The notes beneath the pieces are model-generated. The model saw only the letters and a list, made by a program, of their open reading frames with translations. It was not told where the DNA came from and searched no databases. Shown here piece after piece: positions 26,773-42,100 of a stretch of 64,000 bases of DNA. The stretch's first letter is position 1; the number at the start of each line of letters is the position of its first letter. Position numbers and translations under genes: made by a program. Source of the stretch: Vespula vulgaris (lineage: Eukaryota > Arthropoda > Insecta > Hymenoptera > Vespidae); assembly GCF_905475345.1 (NCBI RefSeq), contig NC_066587.1, positions 16,422,558 through 16,486,557 of the forward strand, written 5' to 3'.

Positions 26773-27705
26773 AAAACAAGCAATATATAATTAATCTCAT
26801 AATTTGCAACCATAATCGAATTATATCCGATTATGATCCATCAGGATTTAGCACGATGGATCTAAGACGTTTCACTAAGATCACAAGTAGATAAAATCAT
26901 TTATTATAAAGGAAAAAGAAAAAAAGCTAATTAATCTCATAATTTGCTATAATAATCAAATTATGTCTGATTGTGATCCACATGGATGGATTTAGCACGT
27001 TGGATCTAAGAAAATCCTACATCGAGATCTAGGAAGATAGTTTCAAGTTACGTAAAAGAAAAGAAAAGAAGCAAAGAAAAATATAATTATTTTTATAATA
27101 TGCAACTATAATCAAAACATGTCTGATTATGATCCACACGGATTTTACTGCTCGGATCTAAGATCTTTCATAGATATCAAACAAGATAAAATTTTTTAAA
27201 GTTATACATATGCACACAGACAGACAGATAGACACGCACATAAAAGAAAAGAAAAATAGCAATATATAATTATTTTCATCGTTTGCAAATTATAATCGAA
27301 ATATGTCCGATTATGATCCATATTAATTTATCATGTCTAAGGATCTAAGATTTTTCATTAATATCACAGAAACATAAAATTGTTATATATTATAAAATAT
27401 AAACCGTAATATATATATATATAAAAGAAGAAAAAAAATTATATAATTAATTTTTACATCATTTATAACGATAATCAAATTGTCATCTATCGACGACGTA
27501 GATAAATCTTATCTATTGTAAGTCGTATTAATAATATAAAAAAAAACAGAGAGAAAAAAGGGGGATAAAAAAAGTCGATCGATTAATGTTATCGAGTAAA
27601 GTCGTACGATCAATTGAAATGAAGAAATGATTACTACGCCTTTGAAGTAGACGCCAATGGGCGCATACCATGGGCGCCAAGGTGAGCTGGCTCGTTCCCT
27701 CTTCT

Positions 27706-27760
<55 letters not shown>

Positions 27761-27850
27761 GCACCTTCTTCTTTTTCTTCTTCGTCATGAGCTTTGAGCC
27801 GTGATTGTACTACTATCATCATTATCATCATCATCATCACCATCATCACT

Positions 27851-27881
<31 letters not shown>

Positions 27882-27936
27882 TCATCATCACCACCATCAC
27901 CATCATCATCATCATCATCATCGTCATCGTCGTCAC

Positions 27937-27984
<48 letters not shown>

Positions 27985-28546
27985 AATCAGCAGGCTCCGA
28001 TGTATAAGCTTGTAAGCCCATCCTTCTTATCCGAATCTGTGGTGAAGTGATCTGCTTTTCGTTTCGAAGGATGGAACGTTGGTGAAAAAGGATGAACGAC
28101 AACATGTTCCTGGTTTTATACATACATACATACATATATATATATATATGTGTGTATATGGTATATGGTACATATATATTCTGTATATTATATGATACAT
28201 GTGTACGGATGCGTACATGCATGTATGTATGTCTGTATAGAATTATCTAAAGATTCTTCATCATTCTTGACGATATCGTATGTGTATGAAAAAGAGTAAA
28301 AGGAAGAAAGAGAGACAAGAGAAGGAGAGAGAGGAGAGAGATTATTTTCTTTTCATTTTATATAGTGCTCAGGAGAAACCATAGTCTCGAATGTTTGAAT
28401 ATTCATAGGATAACTAAATCCGGTATATTCCTCCTTGATTTTCTCAGCTTTTATAGATAAATACCAAATTCGTTCTTCCTTTCATTCGAATTTCTTCGCT
28501 CTGTTTAATAAAAGCGAGTGCGAGAGAGACGAACAAACAGACAGAG

Positions 28547-28582
<36 letters not shown>

Positions 28583-30275
28583 CATCTTCAAGATTTCTAT
28601 TTCTTTTCTTTTTTTTTTTTGGACGATCAATTTCTCGTTATATCAGCGATAAAAAGATCAATAAAGTATCTCTTTATCTTCTTTATCTTCTCTTCCTTTT
28701 TTTTTCTGTAAGAATTGATTATCGAAAACGTAGAGAAACGATGTCGATGAAGAACGAGAAGAGAGATTCTTTAAGTTGGGATGATTGCTAGATCGCTTTG
28801 TCAAATTTTTCTTTTCTTTTTTTTTTCTTTCCTTTTTTTGTTCATAAAATTTCACATACGCGATAAAAAAGATTAATATTTATCCTTGTTCTTTTTTTTT
28901 TTTGCAAGATAAAGTTAAAGAATTTGTTTCCTCGTGAGAATTAATTAATGATTGAGAATTGATATGTCGGAACTTGTCAATGAGATAAAGAAAGTTTTTC
29001 TTTTATACCATTAAATTAAAAGTATAACTAATTTGTTTATATATATATATATATATATAATCTTGCTTTTTGATAGAATATAATCAAAGTATCTGTTACT
29101 TATAAAAATTAATTAAATGTCGAAAATCGATACATAGAATTTACTTAAAGATACAAAGTCTCTCTCTCTCTCTATCTATCTCTCTTCTTCTCTCGAGTCA
29201 TTAAGTTAGAAGGATAGCTGAACTGTTTATAGCAAATGGTAACGCGACGAGGTCGACTGCCGTAAAGATAAGTGCCTTTTGAGAAAGGCGATCCGCGAGA
29301 GAGGAGATCCGTAGGTGGAAGGAGACGCGTTCAGAAGAATCTTGTTTGTAAGAGTTCTCATTCGAATCCTTTAGGAGAAAGAAGGAAGAGAGAGAGAGAG
29401 AGAGACAGAGAGAGAAAGAGAGAGAAAGAGAAAGAAATAGAAAGAGATGAGAAATGCCTAGGGATGATGCGAGTCGAAGAGAGAAATACAGAGAAGTTTA
29501 ACTCCAATGGATCCGTAGAAATCACGATAAATACGATGCGATCTACGACGTTATGAGGAAGAACCAGTTCTTAACTGTAAGTAAGTACGTAACCAAGCTT
29601 CGAACACCTTCACGCTATTGACATTTTCTTTCAAATTCAATATCTTTATTAATATAATTTCGATGATCCATAGAATCCTTTATTTTTTGTAAGAATTTAT
29701 TAAATAACGAATGAAGAGTAAATCAAATGACAAATTTAAATGATAAATTTCAATCATTATTCTTTCCCTTTTTTTTTTTCTCTTCAGAATTGGAGGAATA
29801 ATTAAGTTAAATAATAAATTTCATTATTTTGATAGAATTTGAAGGATAATTAAATGAAATGATAAATTTCATTACCTCGTAACATAGTTAGAATGAAAAT
29901 TAATTTCACAGTTAAATTGAATTAGGCTGATAGGTATAGGAAAAGAATTCTTTTCCGTTTATACATTTATTTATTATATGATAAATAAGATTAATTTTAT
30001 ATTATATCAATTATTTTTATATGGTTATAATCAATTATTTAGAATTAGGAATAGAAGTTTGTAAAGTGATTTTACATGTCTTTCTATGTATTGATCCATG
30101 GATCAAACTGTAAAACCCATAGTTATAAAAAGAATTATTATTTATTTGCTTATTTATATAGGTTTAATTTTATCTAAAATTTGATTAATTTTTTTTTTTT
30201 ACTGTTAATGGAAATAATTTATTCAGAATTAAAGTTACAATTTTTTTGAACTGATCATAATTCATGTCTTCTCGT

Positions 30276-30327
<52 letters not shown>

Positions 30328-32561
30328 CGACATGGTATTAAATTATTTCAAAATTTATATATGTATATTATTATCATCTGTATTAATTATAGATTATTAT
30401 CTGCAAAATTGATCTGCAAAATTTTTTAAATCATTGTTCGCCATTAACGACGAGTCCATCAGTGCATAAACGTATCGATCGTTGCAGGATGCAGTCGATT
30501 CGTGATCTGATTACCGATCTATTGATTTATCTTGATCGTTTTTATATCGACCTTGACGAGTTTCGAGTTCTCTATTTGCCCGACTGCATGCATAATGATA
30601 ATTGAAAATAATAACGAGAAACAAAAAAGAAATTGTCACAGTAATTATAATTGTTTCTAGAGATCGATTCGATTAATTCGTCCTACGATAATTTATCAGA
30701 ATTTTTTCATAGAATTACGAACAACTGGCGATTTATAAACAGGTAAAAACTTCTTTCCTCGATCCGTGAATTAATGCGTGAAAGCTATACGTGCGATATA
30801 ACTGTCGGATCTCACCGATAATAATCGGAACGTAACAATTTCATAGCTATATATAATGAAAATAGATTTCCTCTTGAACTATAGTATATGTTCGATAATT
30901 ATCTAAATAAATAAATATATATATATAATAGTAAAAAATATTAATAATTATTAATATTAATTATTAGATAAATATTAATATTAACTTTATTAAATTATAT
31001 AATTAAATTATAATTAATATTATTATTTATAATTACAAGATACAATATATATTATATATGATATACAAAATATTGTATAAATAATAATTAAAACAAACTA
31101 ACATATTCGATATAAATAAATACTTATCTATATACTACGACTTTATATATATGTACCTATATACACTTCAAAGACTCTTGGAAAAATACTTTATAATCTT
31201 CCCTCTTATGTCTTGTTACAAGCACACAACATAATCGATGGATTACGTTGAAGGATTTACCGTGAGTTCGTTTCAAATACCTTGACATAATCGGTGCATA
31301 TACGACAACGGCGACATTGACAATGAGTCATACTATCTCAAGTGCTTACTATACTAAGCTGAGAATTATGTCTTTCATTCGTATTTCAAAAGATAATCGA
31401 GTCATCGACGAAAAGGTTCTATTTTTACAACCCTTTTTATACCTTAACAAGTATTCCATCCGTATACGTAAGAAACCTCAATGTCATTTACAATGATTAT
31501 TGCAATCCGTAATGTCTCCTTAGGTAATTGTTGTATTCTAAATGTTTTTTTTTTCTTTCTTTTTTTCTTTCTTTTTTTTTTTTTCAAAGATTGACTCATT
31601 GTTAACTTTTAGTGATATGATCTTTCATCGTGTCTCTCTAGATCACCTTCAATTTAATTCCATTTAGTTTACAAGTTAGATCGAGAGGATCTATCTAGAA
31701 GCAGAGAAGAACGAGAACGAGATCTCGATTTAAGATTTCACCAAGATAATTATCGAAAATCATGAACAAGGTAAACTGGAAAAGTCGAACGTTTCGTTCA
31801 TGAAAGGCAATGACACTTTCTTCATCATATACATGGTGTTCTAAATTATTATTAATTCGAACATAATTATATTATTATATTACACGTAATATAATATATA
31901 TTAAATGAAATAAATCATTTAATTTTTATTACAAATATTTCTCCAAAAAGAAGAGAACACTTTTACAATATAAAAGCTTCATTATTATCATTAATAATGT
32001 TGAATGAAATCATTGATAAAAATTTGACACCGAGTACATGCGATATCTCATTTTCTCTCTTTCTTTAAAAATTCCAACGTTTCGATGAAAGTTGATGGAC
32101 ACTTTCTTGATCGCATCGCAACATGATCTATTAAAATTATTACTAATCACAAGAAATGTAACATATAAAAATTATTCTTTTCTCTTTTTTTTTTCTTTTT
32201 CCTTTTACAAGATTTTTAAAAAAGAAAATCTATATTATAAACGATTTCGAATAAAATCATTCTCTCTCTTGATAAAAACGTGACATCGAGTACATACAAT
32301 CTCTGAACATTAATTTTTTTCTTTCTCGCTATGCAACACACTGCACCTGTCTCTCCATATATTAAATGAAACAACTAATTAAGTTCCTTTCTTCTTTTCT
32401 TTTTTTTTTTTTTACGAAATATTTCTTAACGAAAAATTTCTAAAATTTGTAAAATTTATATCATTAATAAATTGTTTTTCTTTCTTTTTTTTTAATAAAA
32501 AATTATTCGACTAAAAACGTGACACCCAGTACACCCAATCTTGGCACATGTATATCTCTTC

Positions 32562-32594
<33 letters not shown>

Positions 32595-33129
32595 ACTTTA
32601 TCTGTGCAACATAACATGCTTCCAGATCTCGATGGAAATCCTGTTTAGCCTAGCGCATCGTCGCGTGAATTACGAGAAGAAACTCGAGCGGTGGTTACAC
32701 TGGCGCTCCCACAGAGAGTCAGAGATAGACATTTTTTTCACACTCGAGCGAGCTGGTATTTAGGTGCTATTTAGAAGACTCCACGTTATAACAATCTTAT
32801 TAATGTTATCCTTTTTCAAGGACGAGTAGAAATCTTACGAAAGACGAACCCTACGAAATTTTTGACGGAAGAAAAGGAAAGAAAAGAAAAAAAAAGAAAG
32901 AAAGAAAGCAAGAAAGAAAAAGAAATAATCAACGAACACAGAAACAAAAATGAAAAAAAAAAAAAGAAAAAAGATAGAGAAGAAGAGAAAAAAGATTGAT
33001 AAAAAATTCGGACAATCGATAAGAGTCCCTTATCGATTACATTGGTCGAGATGTTGTAGGCCAATAGTCATGCTCGATGGATTCTAAACAACAGTCACGA
33101 TTCGCGATGAATATTTTTGTCGAATTGCA

Positions 33130-33162
<33 letters not shown>

Positions 33163-33755
33163 ATTTTTTTCTCTCTCTCTTATTCTGTCATTCAAAAAAA
33201 GAAAAAAGAAATAAATTAAAATTTTTGTTGACAAAAAAAGTAATGCGCACGCGTTCAACGTATTCGCGATTCGATATTCCACGCACGATGCCTTTTAATT
33301 TTTCGAGCACGGATTCGACCTTTTGTTCTTACGTTTTCTCCTCGAATGTCCATGCAACATGTCAGCGACATTTTATTTATGGATAATGCCGTATCATCGA
33401 CCATGAACGGATCACGTTCGTTGATTTTTCGCGACGTCCATCGCACGTTTTTCATTTTCTTATATATGCATAGATATATGCATATATGTATATACACATT
33501 TGCTTTTAAGTATCTTTTACACGATCATTATGCTTTTTTATCAAATTTTCTCTGTCTTTTTCGTTTTTTTTTTTTATATTTTTGATATGTACGTACTTAT
33601 ATGTACAGATAATATCGATGGAGACGGTCATCGGGAAAGGATAAGGGCCTAATGTGCCATTTTCTGTCTTAGAGTGACTCCAAACGACGATATAAATTTA
33701 TATTATATAATAAATTCAATTTAATATCTAGTAGTCGGTATATAATTTTTATTTC

Positions 33756-33799
<44 letters not shown>

Positions 33800-36113
33800 A
33801 ATAGTGTATTTTTCACTTAGTCATTCGCATCGATAATTTATAATGAATAATTGATTTATTTTAATGATAATCACAGAAAAATATGTAACGCCTCTGATAG
33901 ATAGTTCTGTAGATTCAATATATGTCAATGACTTCTACATATATAAAGATGAATAAATCAAAGGAGATAAACGAGTGTAATATTTTATTGGTAAAAAAAA
34001 AAAGAAGGAAAAAGAAAGTATATATAAAAAAGAAAAAGAACACGAACGAAACAAATATCGAGTCGATCATGCAAAAAGATACATATTCGAAAAGTGAACG
34101 CATCCATTCGCCACGTTCATTGGTCAAGGTCATCAACGTGAAGATCATCGAAAGTCACTTGGTATTCCAACTAACTCGAAACGTCTATCCCGATCTCCAG
34201 AAAAGATTTCCTCGACGTCCTCGATTCACAAAGTATTTGGCATAGATCCAAAAGATCGATCGATTTCTCGATTTATCTATTTCGAAACTAGTTCATGATT
34301 ATTAACTCAATTTTCTTGATATATATATTTTTTTTATTATTCTTTTCTTCTCTGTAAAATATAACCTTCATTATAAAAGTCAAATAAAATAATAAATAAG
34401 TTACAAGTTCAATTTGATTTCTAGCGATGACACATATCCTCATTAAGTAAGTATCAAGTAATACAGATCAGATCGTATAAGTTCAATTAATAGATCTAGA
34501 CAATAATAAGAATGATCAATGGTTATGAATCAAAAGTTATGTTTCATCTTTCTTCTTATTTATCGTCACGAGTAAACAGTCATGCTATCCCTATAAAAAT
34601 ATTAGTAATACTACATATATAAACGCATACATACATAGACAAATATAATATATACAGAATAGATCAATAATTCCAAAATATTTTCTATAGATAATTTTAT
34701 AAATTCAATGTAACATTTACGAGACTTTTTAAGAAAGAATTCGTTTCCCTTTTCCATCAGATTATGGATTATAAAAATTACAAATTAGATTTGTATAAAA
34801 TTAGTTAATCTACTACATCATTTAAATATATCTCGAAAAAGAGTAATTATCGATTATTAAAATCATTATAGGGACACTTTCGATCTGTTCTATGCATAAA
34901 AAATTTTAATTATCTCGTTAAACACAACTATAGTAATCACTAAAAGAATACACAACTTTCGAACGATATATATATACACATAGGTATATACATATATATA
35001 TATATTATATATGTATCTTACACTTTCTACGTTATACTACGATTGACCTTGGTTAACTTAAAAGGCCATAACTCGATCTTTACTTCAACTATACCAGAAG
35101 AAAAGGAAAGGAAAGGAAAAGGTTCTTAACCTCTCGAAGGAAATGTTCGAGCCAATCGTACCAAAACATACGTTTTCTTGTTCGTTTTATGATTAGTTAC
35201 ATATATCGTTGTTGATTATTGTTATAATCTCGTGTTAGTCGTTTATCCTAGAAATAGGAGAGAGAGTTTATTATACAGTCTGAATAAAGAAGTCGGAAAG
35301 GGGAAAAGGCTTATATAATACTGTAACTTATAAATACGTACATATGTATAATACATACGTACGTATTGGATAGATAAAAAAAAAAATCCTACGTGATTTT
35401 TAACAATCAATAACTTTTCCTTTTTATTTTCACAATTGTAAAAAAAAAAAAAATGTTTACCTTCGTAATTTAAAATTTATGTTTTACAAAAAATTTCACC
35501 TTGAAAGAGATCTTGTAAAAGAGTAATTGATTTTTAACATCATCTTAGAACATTTGATCTACCCTGTGTATATGTATGTATGAGCATATATATATATATA
35601 CATGGATTAGAAAAGTAAAAAAGGAAAAAGAGAGGTTGAGTTAGAAGTTAAGTGTAGGAGGGTGGAGGGGTGCAGATAGAATGCATCGAAGGAAGGAGAA
35701 TGACAACAGCCGTGATTATGCAGAAATGCGAGGCGTGGCATTTGTAAAAAGGTGACTTAAGTTGAAGTCTATATTGATGTTGCTGGCTCGCCATTGCTAT
35801 GAGCTTTAAACTGGTTACGTGTTGCCTAGCTCCATTGCTCCGGAAATGATTTTCTACGCGAGTTCCTAAAGTTTCTTCGTTCTATGTATGTTCGTTTTTT
35901 TTTCCTCTATTTTTCTTTTCTTCTCTTTTTAACTTTTTCTTCTTCTTCTTCTTCTTTTCTTTTGTAATTAAATAATTACGATTCACGTCTTGTTACATCT
36001 TCTTCTTCTTTTTTTTTTTTTAACATCCCTTTAACAACAAGAGCTAATCATTCTTTGGAATCTTGACTCGAGTTTTTAAGTTTCTTTCCTTTTCTCATTT
36101 TTCTTTTTATTTT

Positions 36114-36151
<38 letters not shown>

Positions 36152-39111
36152 TAAGTAATCGTGAGCCATTTCTTTCAACTTCTTCTTAAAGAGTTAACAT
36201 TCTTTGGAATTTTAACTTTCTCCGAGAAACTTCGCACGATCTAGAAAGAGTATCCTTATCGTTCTGAATATAACGTGTGCAATAAAGAGATTCGTATGTT
36301 CGATTTACTTACGATACTTCTGATAACAAAATGGATAATGGTGAATCCATTTGATCCACTGACATACTTTTGTTACATTACGCGCATACACACACACATA
36401 TGTTAATCTTCATGGGATTTAACGAGTACATTAATATTTATTTATTTTGTTCGAAGATGATTCTTTCTTTCTTCTTTCGACAAATTATTAATAATAAATA
36501 TGCAATATGATTAAACAATTTATCACACATATTAATTATGCATTGTATTATATTCCAACTTTAGCCTGATTTATCCATTGACATAAATATTTTTGTTGTA
36601 TCTCAAGACAATTCATTTTGTTATATTACAAATATCAATTTTTATAAATACATATTAAGATGATAATAAACGATTAATAATAAATAATACGATATGATCT
36701 AGCAAGTAATTCATTATATATATTAATTGTTTTATTTCAATCGATCAGATCCAATTTTTATATGTATTCATTATTCTAAGATTTCTTTCTTTCTTTCTTT
36801 CTTTATTTTTTTTTTTTAATGCAGAAATCTAAACGGAAATAAAAAATAATATCGATACGTTTACATGTGCAAATATCACATATTAATCGATATCTAACGT
36901 AGATGTTTCATGAATAGGAACAAAGAAAAAGCCACGTGACTAAACTAAGCACCAAGAGAATGATCTACAAGACAACAAATACTCACACGTGATCACATGT
37001 ATGCCCGTGGAAATCTGAGTTTCTGAATAAACTCAATGCGATAACGCTTCTTACTCCTTATATTTTACGATATTTGCACGTTTGTATGTATTGTGCAGAA
37101 CACAACCACAAAAAGAAAAATTAATGTGAAGCAAAGCGAAACTTTTGAAACAGTATGTGTGTCAGGTGTTACGTTCTAAAACGTTCGTGCGTTATTTAAA
37201 AAAAAAAAAAAAAGCAAAATATGCTATATTAGATAAAATATCAGCAATGTATTTTTTTTTCTGCTGACCGACATTTTTAAAATGATGTAGATAAGTATAA
37301 AAATTGTTATATAAATAATTAGAATTATTTAAAAATACGAGACTAAAGAGGAATATTACATTTGCGCGTATTTTCACGAAAGGACGACGTTGATAATGAT
37401 AATAGGACATGGTTTAGAAAAATTAGAAAAATATTATATATATAAATATATAGGAGAGAATATATATATATGTAAAATTTAATATATATGAATTTTTATT
37501 ATTTAATAATATTGTATTTTAAGTAATAAAAAATAATAATATAATATTAATTATGTTTATAAATATATTAATTATTACATATATATATATATACACACAC
37601 ATACATACATACATATATTTTACAAATCAAGGTCACCAATCAACGTGCTTATATAATACATAAACACGTAAATGGTAGACTTCCTCATCCAATCGGACCT
37701 CTCTCTATATGCTTGAAAGGACATGGGACGGGTTTTTATTGTACGATTTGATGCCTCTGTTAAATCATAAATGCACATACGTATGTATATGTATTTACAG
37801 GAAAAGATATCGAGCTCACATGCATGACAACACGACCAACAAAACCTGAGACGGGTGGGACACGTGAGATCCGAAAGAGATAATAGAATACTCTACCCCG
37901 TTGTTCGTTTCATGGTGCACAATAAAAAAAGAAAAATCTATTTTCTTTAAGCTTGCGTTCTCGCTTGCTTACAAAAGAAGAGAAGAAGCAAACTCGCACG
38001 TGTGTGTATTCTTTCTTATCCTGATACGGAAGAAATGAAGAGATTGCTGCTGCTGCTGCTGTTGCTAGTACTATTCTAATATTTGTCTAATATTAAAATC
38101 TACACTTTGATTTATTATTCTATTATTCGTTTTCTTTTTTATTATTATTATTATTTTCTATTCTTATATTTTCTTTCTTATCCTTTCAGTGTCACTTCCT
38201 TATCGACCGAGTTTCTCGTAATTTCATTTTAATGAAAAAGAACCGAAATAATCGGAACGATGATTAAATTTTCTTTCTTTCTTTCTTTCTTTCTTTCTTT
38301 TTCTTTCGATTTTATTATTTGTCTTCCTTGAAAATAATATTTCCTTTACATTACTTACCGACGGGGAGTCGATAATTTTATTTTAATGAAAAGAGAGGAA
38401 ACGAAGATGATGAGATTATCATTTTTTTTTCTTCTCTTTTTTCCTTCTTTTTTTTCGAAAATATTATCTCTTTCGTTTAATAGTTGGCAATCTGTAAGTT
38501 GTAAATCGTATGGTATGTTGAGAGCAAGTTTTCACGAACTTCACCTTACCGAGTCCCAAAACCTGTTCGCTCAGATATCCGATAAAAATTCGCGAAGAAG
38601 ATGGCGTAGCCTCTTCCTCCTTCTCCTTTTTCTTCTTCCCCTCTTTTCGGATTCGAACCCGATATACATACATATAACTTTTATCGCTATTTCTCGAATA
38701 TCGAAATCGTCCGATTCGAATCGACAAATTATTTCAATTTTAGACATAGGTATTTACTTTCAATTCTAATAATTTATATAGAATGAATCGAAGGTCTTTG
38801 AATGATTTTAAAAATCAATTATCCTCTTTTTTATAAATTAAAAATTTCTTTGTGTTCTTTTTTTCCTTGTTAGAGTATAAAACTACAATCTTAGTTTGTT
38901 AAATTACAAGTCAAACTAGAAGTCTAAAAAGTCACGAAAGATTGAGAAATTAATTTTTTAAATCATCTAGGAACAATCTTCCATATAATTTCCTAAAAAA
39001 AAAAAAAAGAGAAAAAAATGAATGTTCGAAAAAAAATTAAGTTGTTCTATTAAATTTTCTGTTCCAGTTATTACAACGACAGTTTCTTTGAAAATGATAA
39101 GTAATTTTGAA

Positions 39112-39143
<32 letters not shown>

Positions 39144-42100
39144 AATGTAGAAAATCATTTACAGCTCTATGACACTTGACAAATTAATACGTAACGCTTT
39201 TAATATGTTTTATTCGTGCTACTTTCGTGGGATGTGGACGTAGATGAAAATTGCTTATCGTCGATCGCTCTCCCGTGGATCGTTTTCAATTGCACACCAT
39301 CAAGCCCCGTTAAAAATTCTATTTGCTTGACGGGAAGGTCGAGACACTACGAATCACTCTGACGATGAACGACGTCAACGAGCATTTTCATCACGTTCGT
39401 ACTCTCGTTTATTCATTATTTTTCATTTTCCATCAAATTTTCCCTAAAATTTTCATTGGGACTAATATACTGCATTGATAAATCAAATAGAATAGTTAAT
39501 ATTAATATATATATAACAATATTAACCATTAAATATATATTTAGAACAAAATTAGTAACATTATTTAAGATTACTGAATAAATAAATAACTGCATAAATA
39601 AAACACAATTAGTATTGAGAAAAAAAAATTACGATTATCAAATTGTATTATTATATAAAAATATTACTGTTATCATTATTTCCACAATTAAAAAAAAAAA
39701 AAAAATGCTATATCATTATATTACGTATAGAAATATTGTTATTATTAGTATTATTGTAACATTAATATAAATTTCAATAGAAATATGAAAAATAAGAGAA
39801 TAAAAATATTACAAAAAGAAGATTAAAAGCACAGTACCTCTTATTACGGTCAGGCGTAAACAGATATAATTCAAAGTCTCATGAAAGTTCTCCATTACAA
39901 CGATTAAACCCGGAGTAAATTAATAGTCTTACGTCACGAAGTTCTTCTTTCGAAGTGGACTTCCAACAAGACTAGATAATATTTCTACGTTTTACAACGA
40001 AGAAACTAAACCTATCTAGTCGAATGTTTTAGAATTGTTTAATGATTTACTACTTTACGTAGTAAAACGCGAGATCATAACTACAGAATTTGAAATGTCG
40101 AGAACCTTGCACAACATTTTATCGCCACTTACGTTTCTTACGTTCAATGCCAAGTGACGTACTAGTACATCTCTTACTAAATCGAAAGCACGTTATTTGT
40201 CGAGAAGAAATATTGTTATTATCTATCAATATTTAGATCTTGTTCAACAAACGATATCTTTCTAAACAATTTCATCCATATGTATATTGCGTGTGTATGT
40301 ACTTTTATATATCTTTATGTATGATGTTGTAAAAAAAAAAAAAGAAAAAAAATTGATTTACATACTTTTATTAAAAAAAATAAATATTTCTTAAACTAAA
40401 ATTTTATATTCATAGATGATATATATTCATAGATTTTATATTCAATAGATGTTAATATTTTAAATGTATATAACGTATTGATATTTAATATTTGTAATAT
40501 ATCAATACTTTACATTTACAATATACTAATATTTCATATTTATAAATATCTAAGTTTAATCTTAGAAAATCATGGAAGTACTGAAAGTAGTCTAATATAA
40601 ATTATAATAGTAGATATCCAAGAGGTGGTAATAAAAATGAAAGGGAGTTTAGCAAAGAGATGATGGTGTAATTTTTCAATTACACGCATTTGCCTTTGGA
40701 TCTTCATCGAGTCATTAAGGGGTGTCATTATTACGGGAGCTATATTGCCGAGAATATTACAGGAAGAAATGAAGATGATGTCGTTTTATGAAGAAATTAT
40801 TAAGTCGACGAACCTTCTTATGTACATCCTCTATAGATCTTTCTTGATCGTCCCACGCATTATTTTTCCCTTACGTAGAAGGATTACGTGGTATCCAACG
40901 GTTACTTGTTTCATTACTTATTTATTTGTATATATACGTGTATCGGTGTGTAAGCGTGTACGTCTATCTACCTGTCTAGGTAAACGTAGATTTTGACGAG
41001 AAAATAAGCTGACCTTTTCACGTACGTTTCAGTTGCATTTCACCTAAACGATGCATTTTTAATACATCTAAATGCATTACGATCTAAAGCCAGTTTTCTA
41101 ATGATCAGTATCGATAATCTCATGAAATTTAAAGCTACATTTATATCTATTTTTATTAGCATTAATATTCAACTGATAATTGTGCGTATGCGCGCATCAA
41201 TATTTTTATAAATAAATAATGTATTCTTTTTGACGTTCCTTTTTTTTTTTTTAATTACTCGTATATAATACATTTTACGAGTATACAATATAAATATTTT
41301 ATCAGAATAATTTTCTACTTCTTCTTTCTTCGTGCTCTTCCTTTTCCCCCTTTTTTCTTTTTTTCTTTTAGAGAAATTTTTATACGTAACTTTTTTCTTT
41401 TTGACTCGAGAACAAATTTTACAGAAACAAATTAGAGAATACTATAATAAAATATAATATATCGAAGTGCTAAGAGAACGTTAGCAAGGCGAGGTGAACG
41501 GTGAAGAAAATTTGCGGAAGCATAGTTGGCGATCTGTGGCTAGAATACATACCTACCACGTGGTCGAATAATTTCTTCGATATGTACTTACTTACATATA
41601 CGAGAGAGAAAGAAAGAGAGAGAGAGAGAGAGAAAAAGAGAGAGAGACTCGCGTTCCACAGAGAAAAACTGCTTGACTTAAGTGAGATCTCGTAAAATGT
41701 AAGAATTAGGAAAAATATAGACGAGAAATAATAGGAAATATTTTCTTTGTTAAATTTTCTGTTCGTTTTTTTTTTATATATATATATAAATAAATTGATC
41801 CTTACTTATATGTTTTATATATATATATAAAATAAAGATTAAATAAATATTTAATACATAATTTTTATATTATTTTATATAGTTATATATAATTTTTCTA
41901 AAATATTTCTACTGAATAAATATTATTTTACTATATATACATATATAAAACATACTATATTAAATTTGAAATAATCTATATTAGAACATTATCTTGTATG
42001 TTAGATAATTAAAATTATATTGGAATATTTCAATACATATTTACTGAATTTCTATATATTTAATATATTAAAAATATGCTATATAATCCAAAAACCAAAA

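Noticed and set aside
27794..28222. Long open frames of poly-Met, poly-Asp, poly-His, poly-Ser and poly-Ile
   Set aside because: All six frames are produced by the (CAT)n array, with no domain or splice context.
36313..36365. Minus-strand MSVDQMDSPLSILLSEV followed by a GTAAGT donor as another first exon
   Set aside because: Exit phase is two bases and joining exon 2 gives a stop; no other acceptor was identified.
40652..40671. Short stem-loop GTGTAATT-TTTC-AATTACAC
   Set aside because: Eight A/T-rich base pairs are common by chance in this composition.
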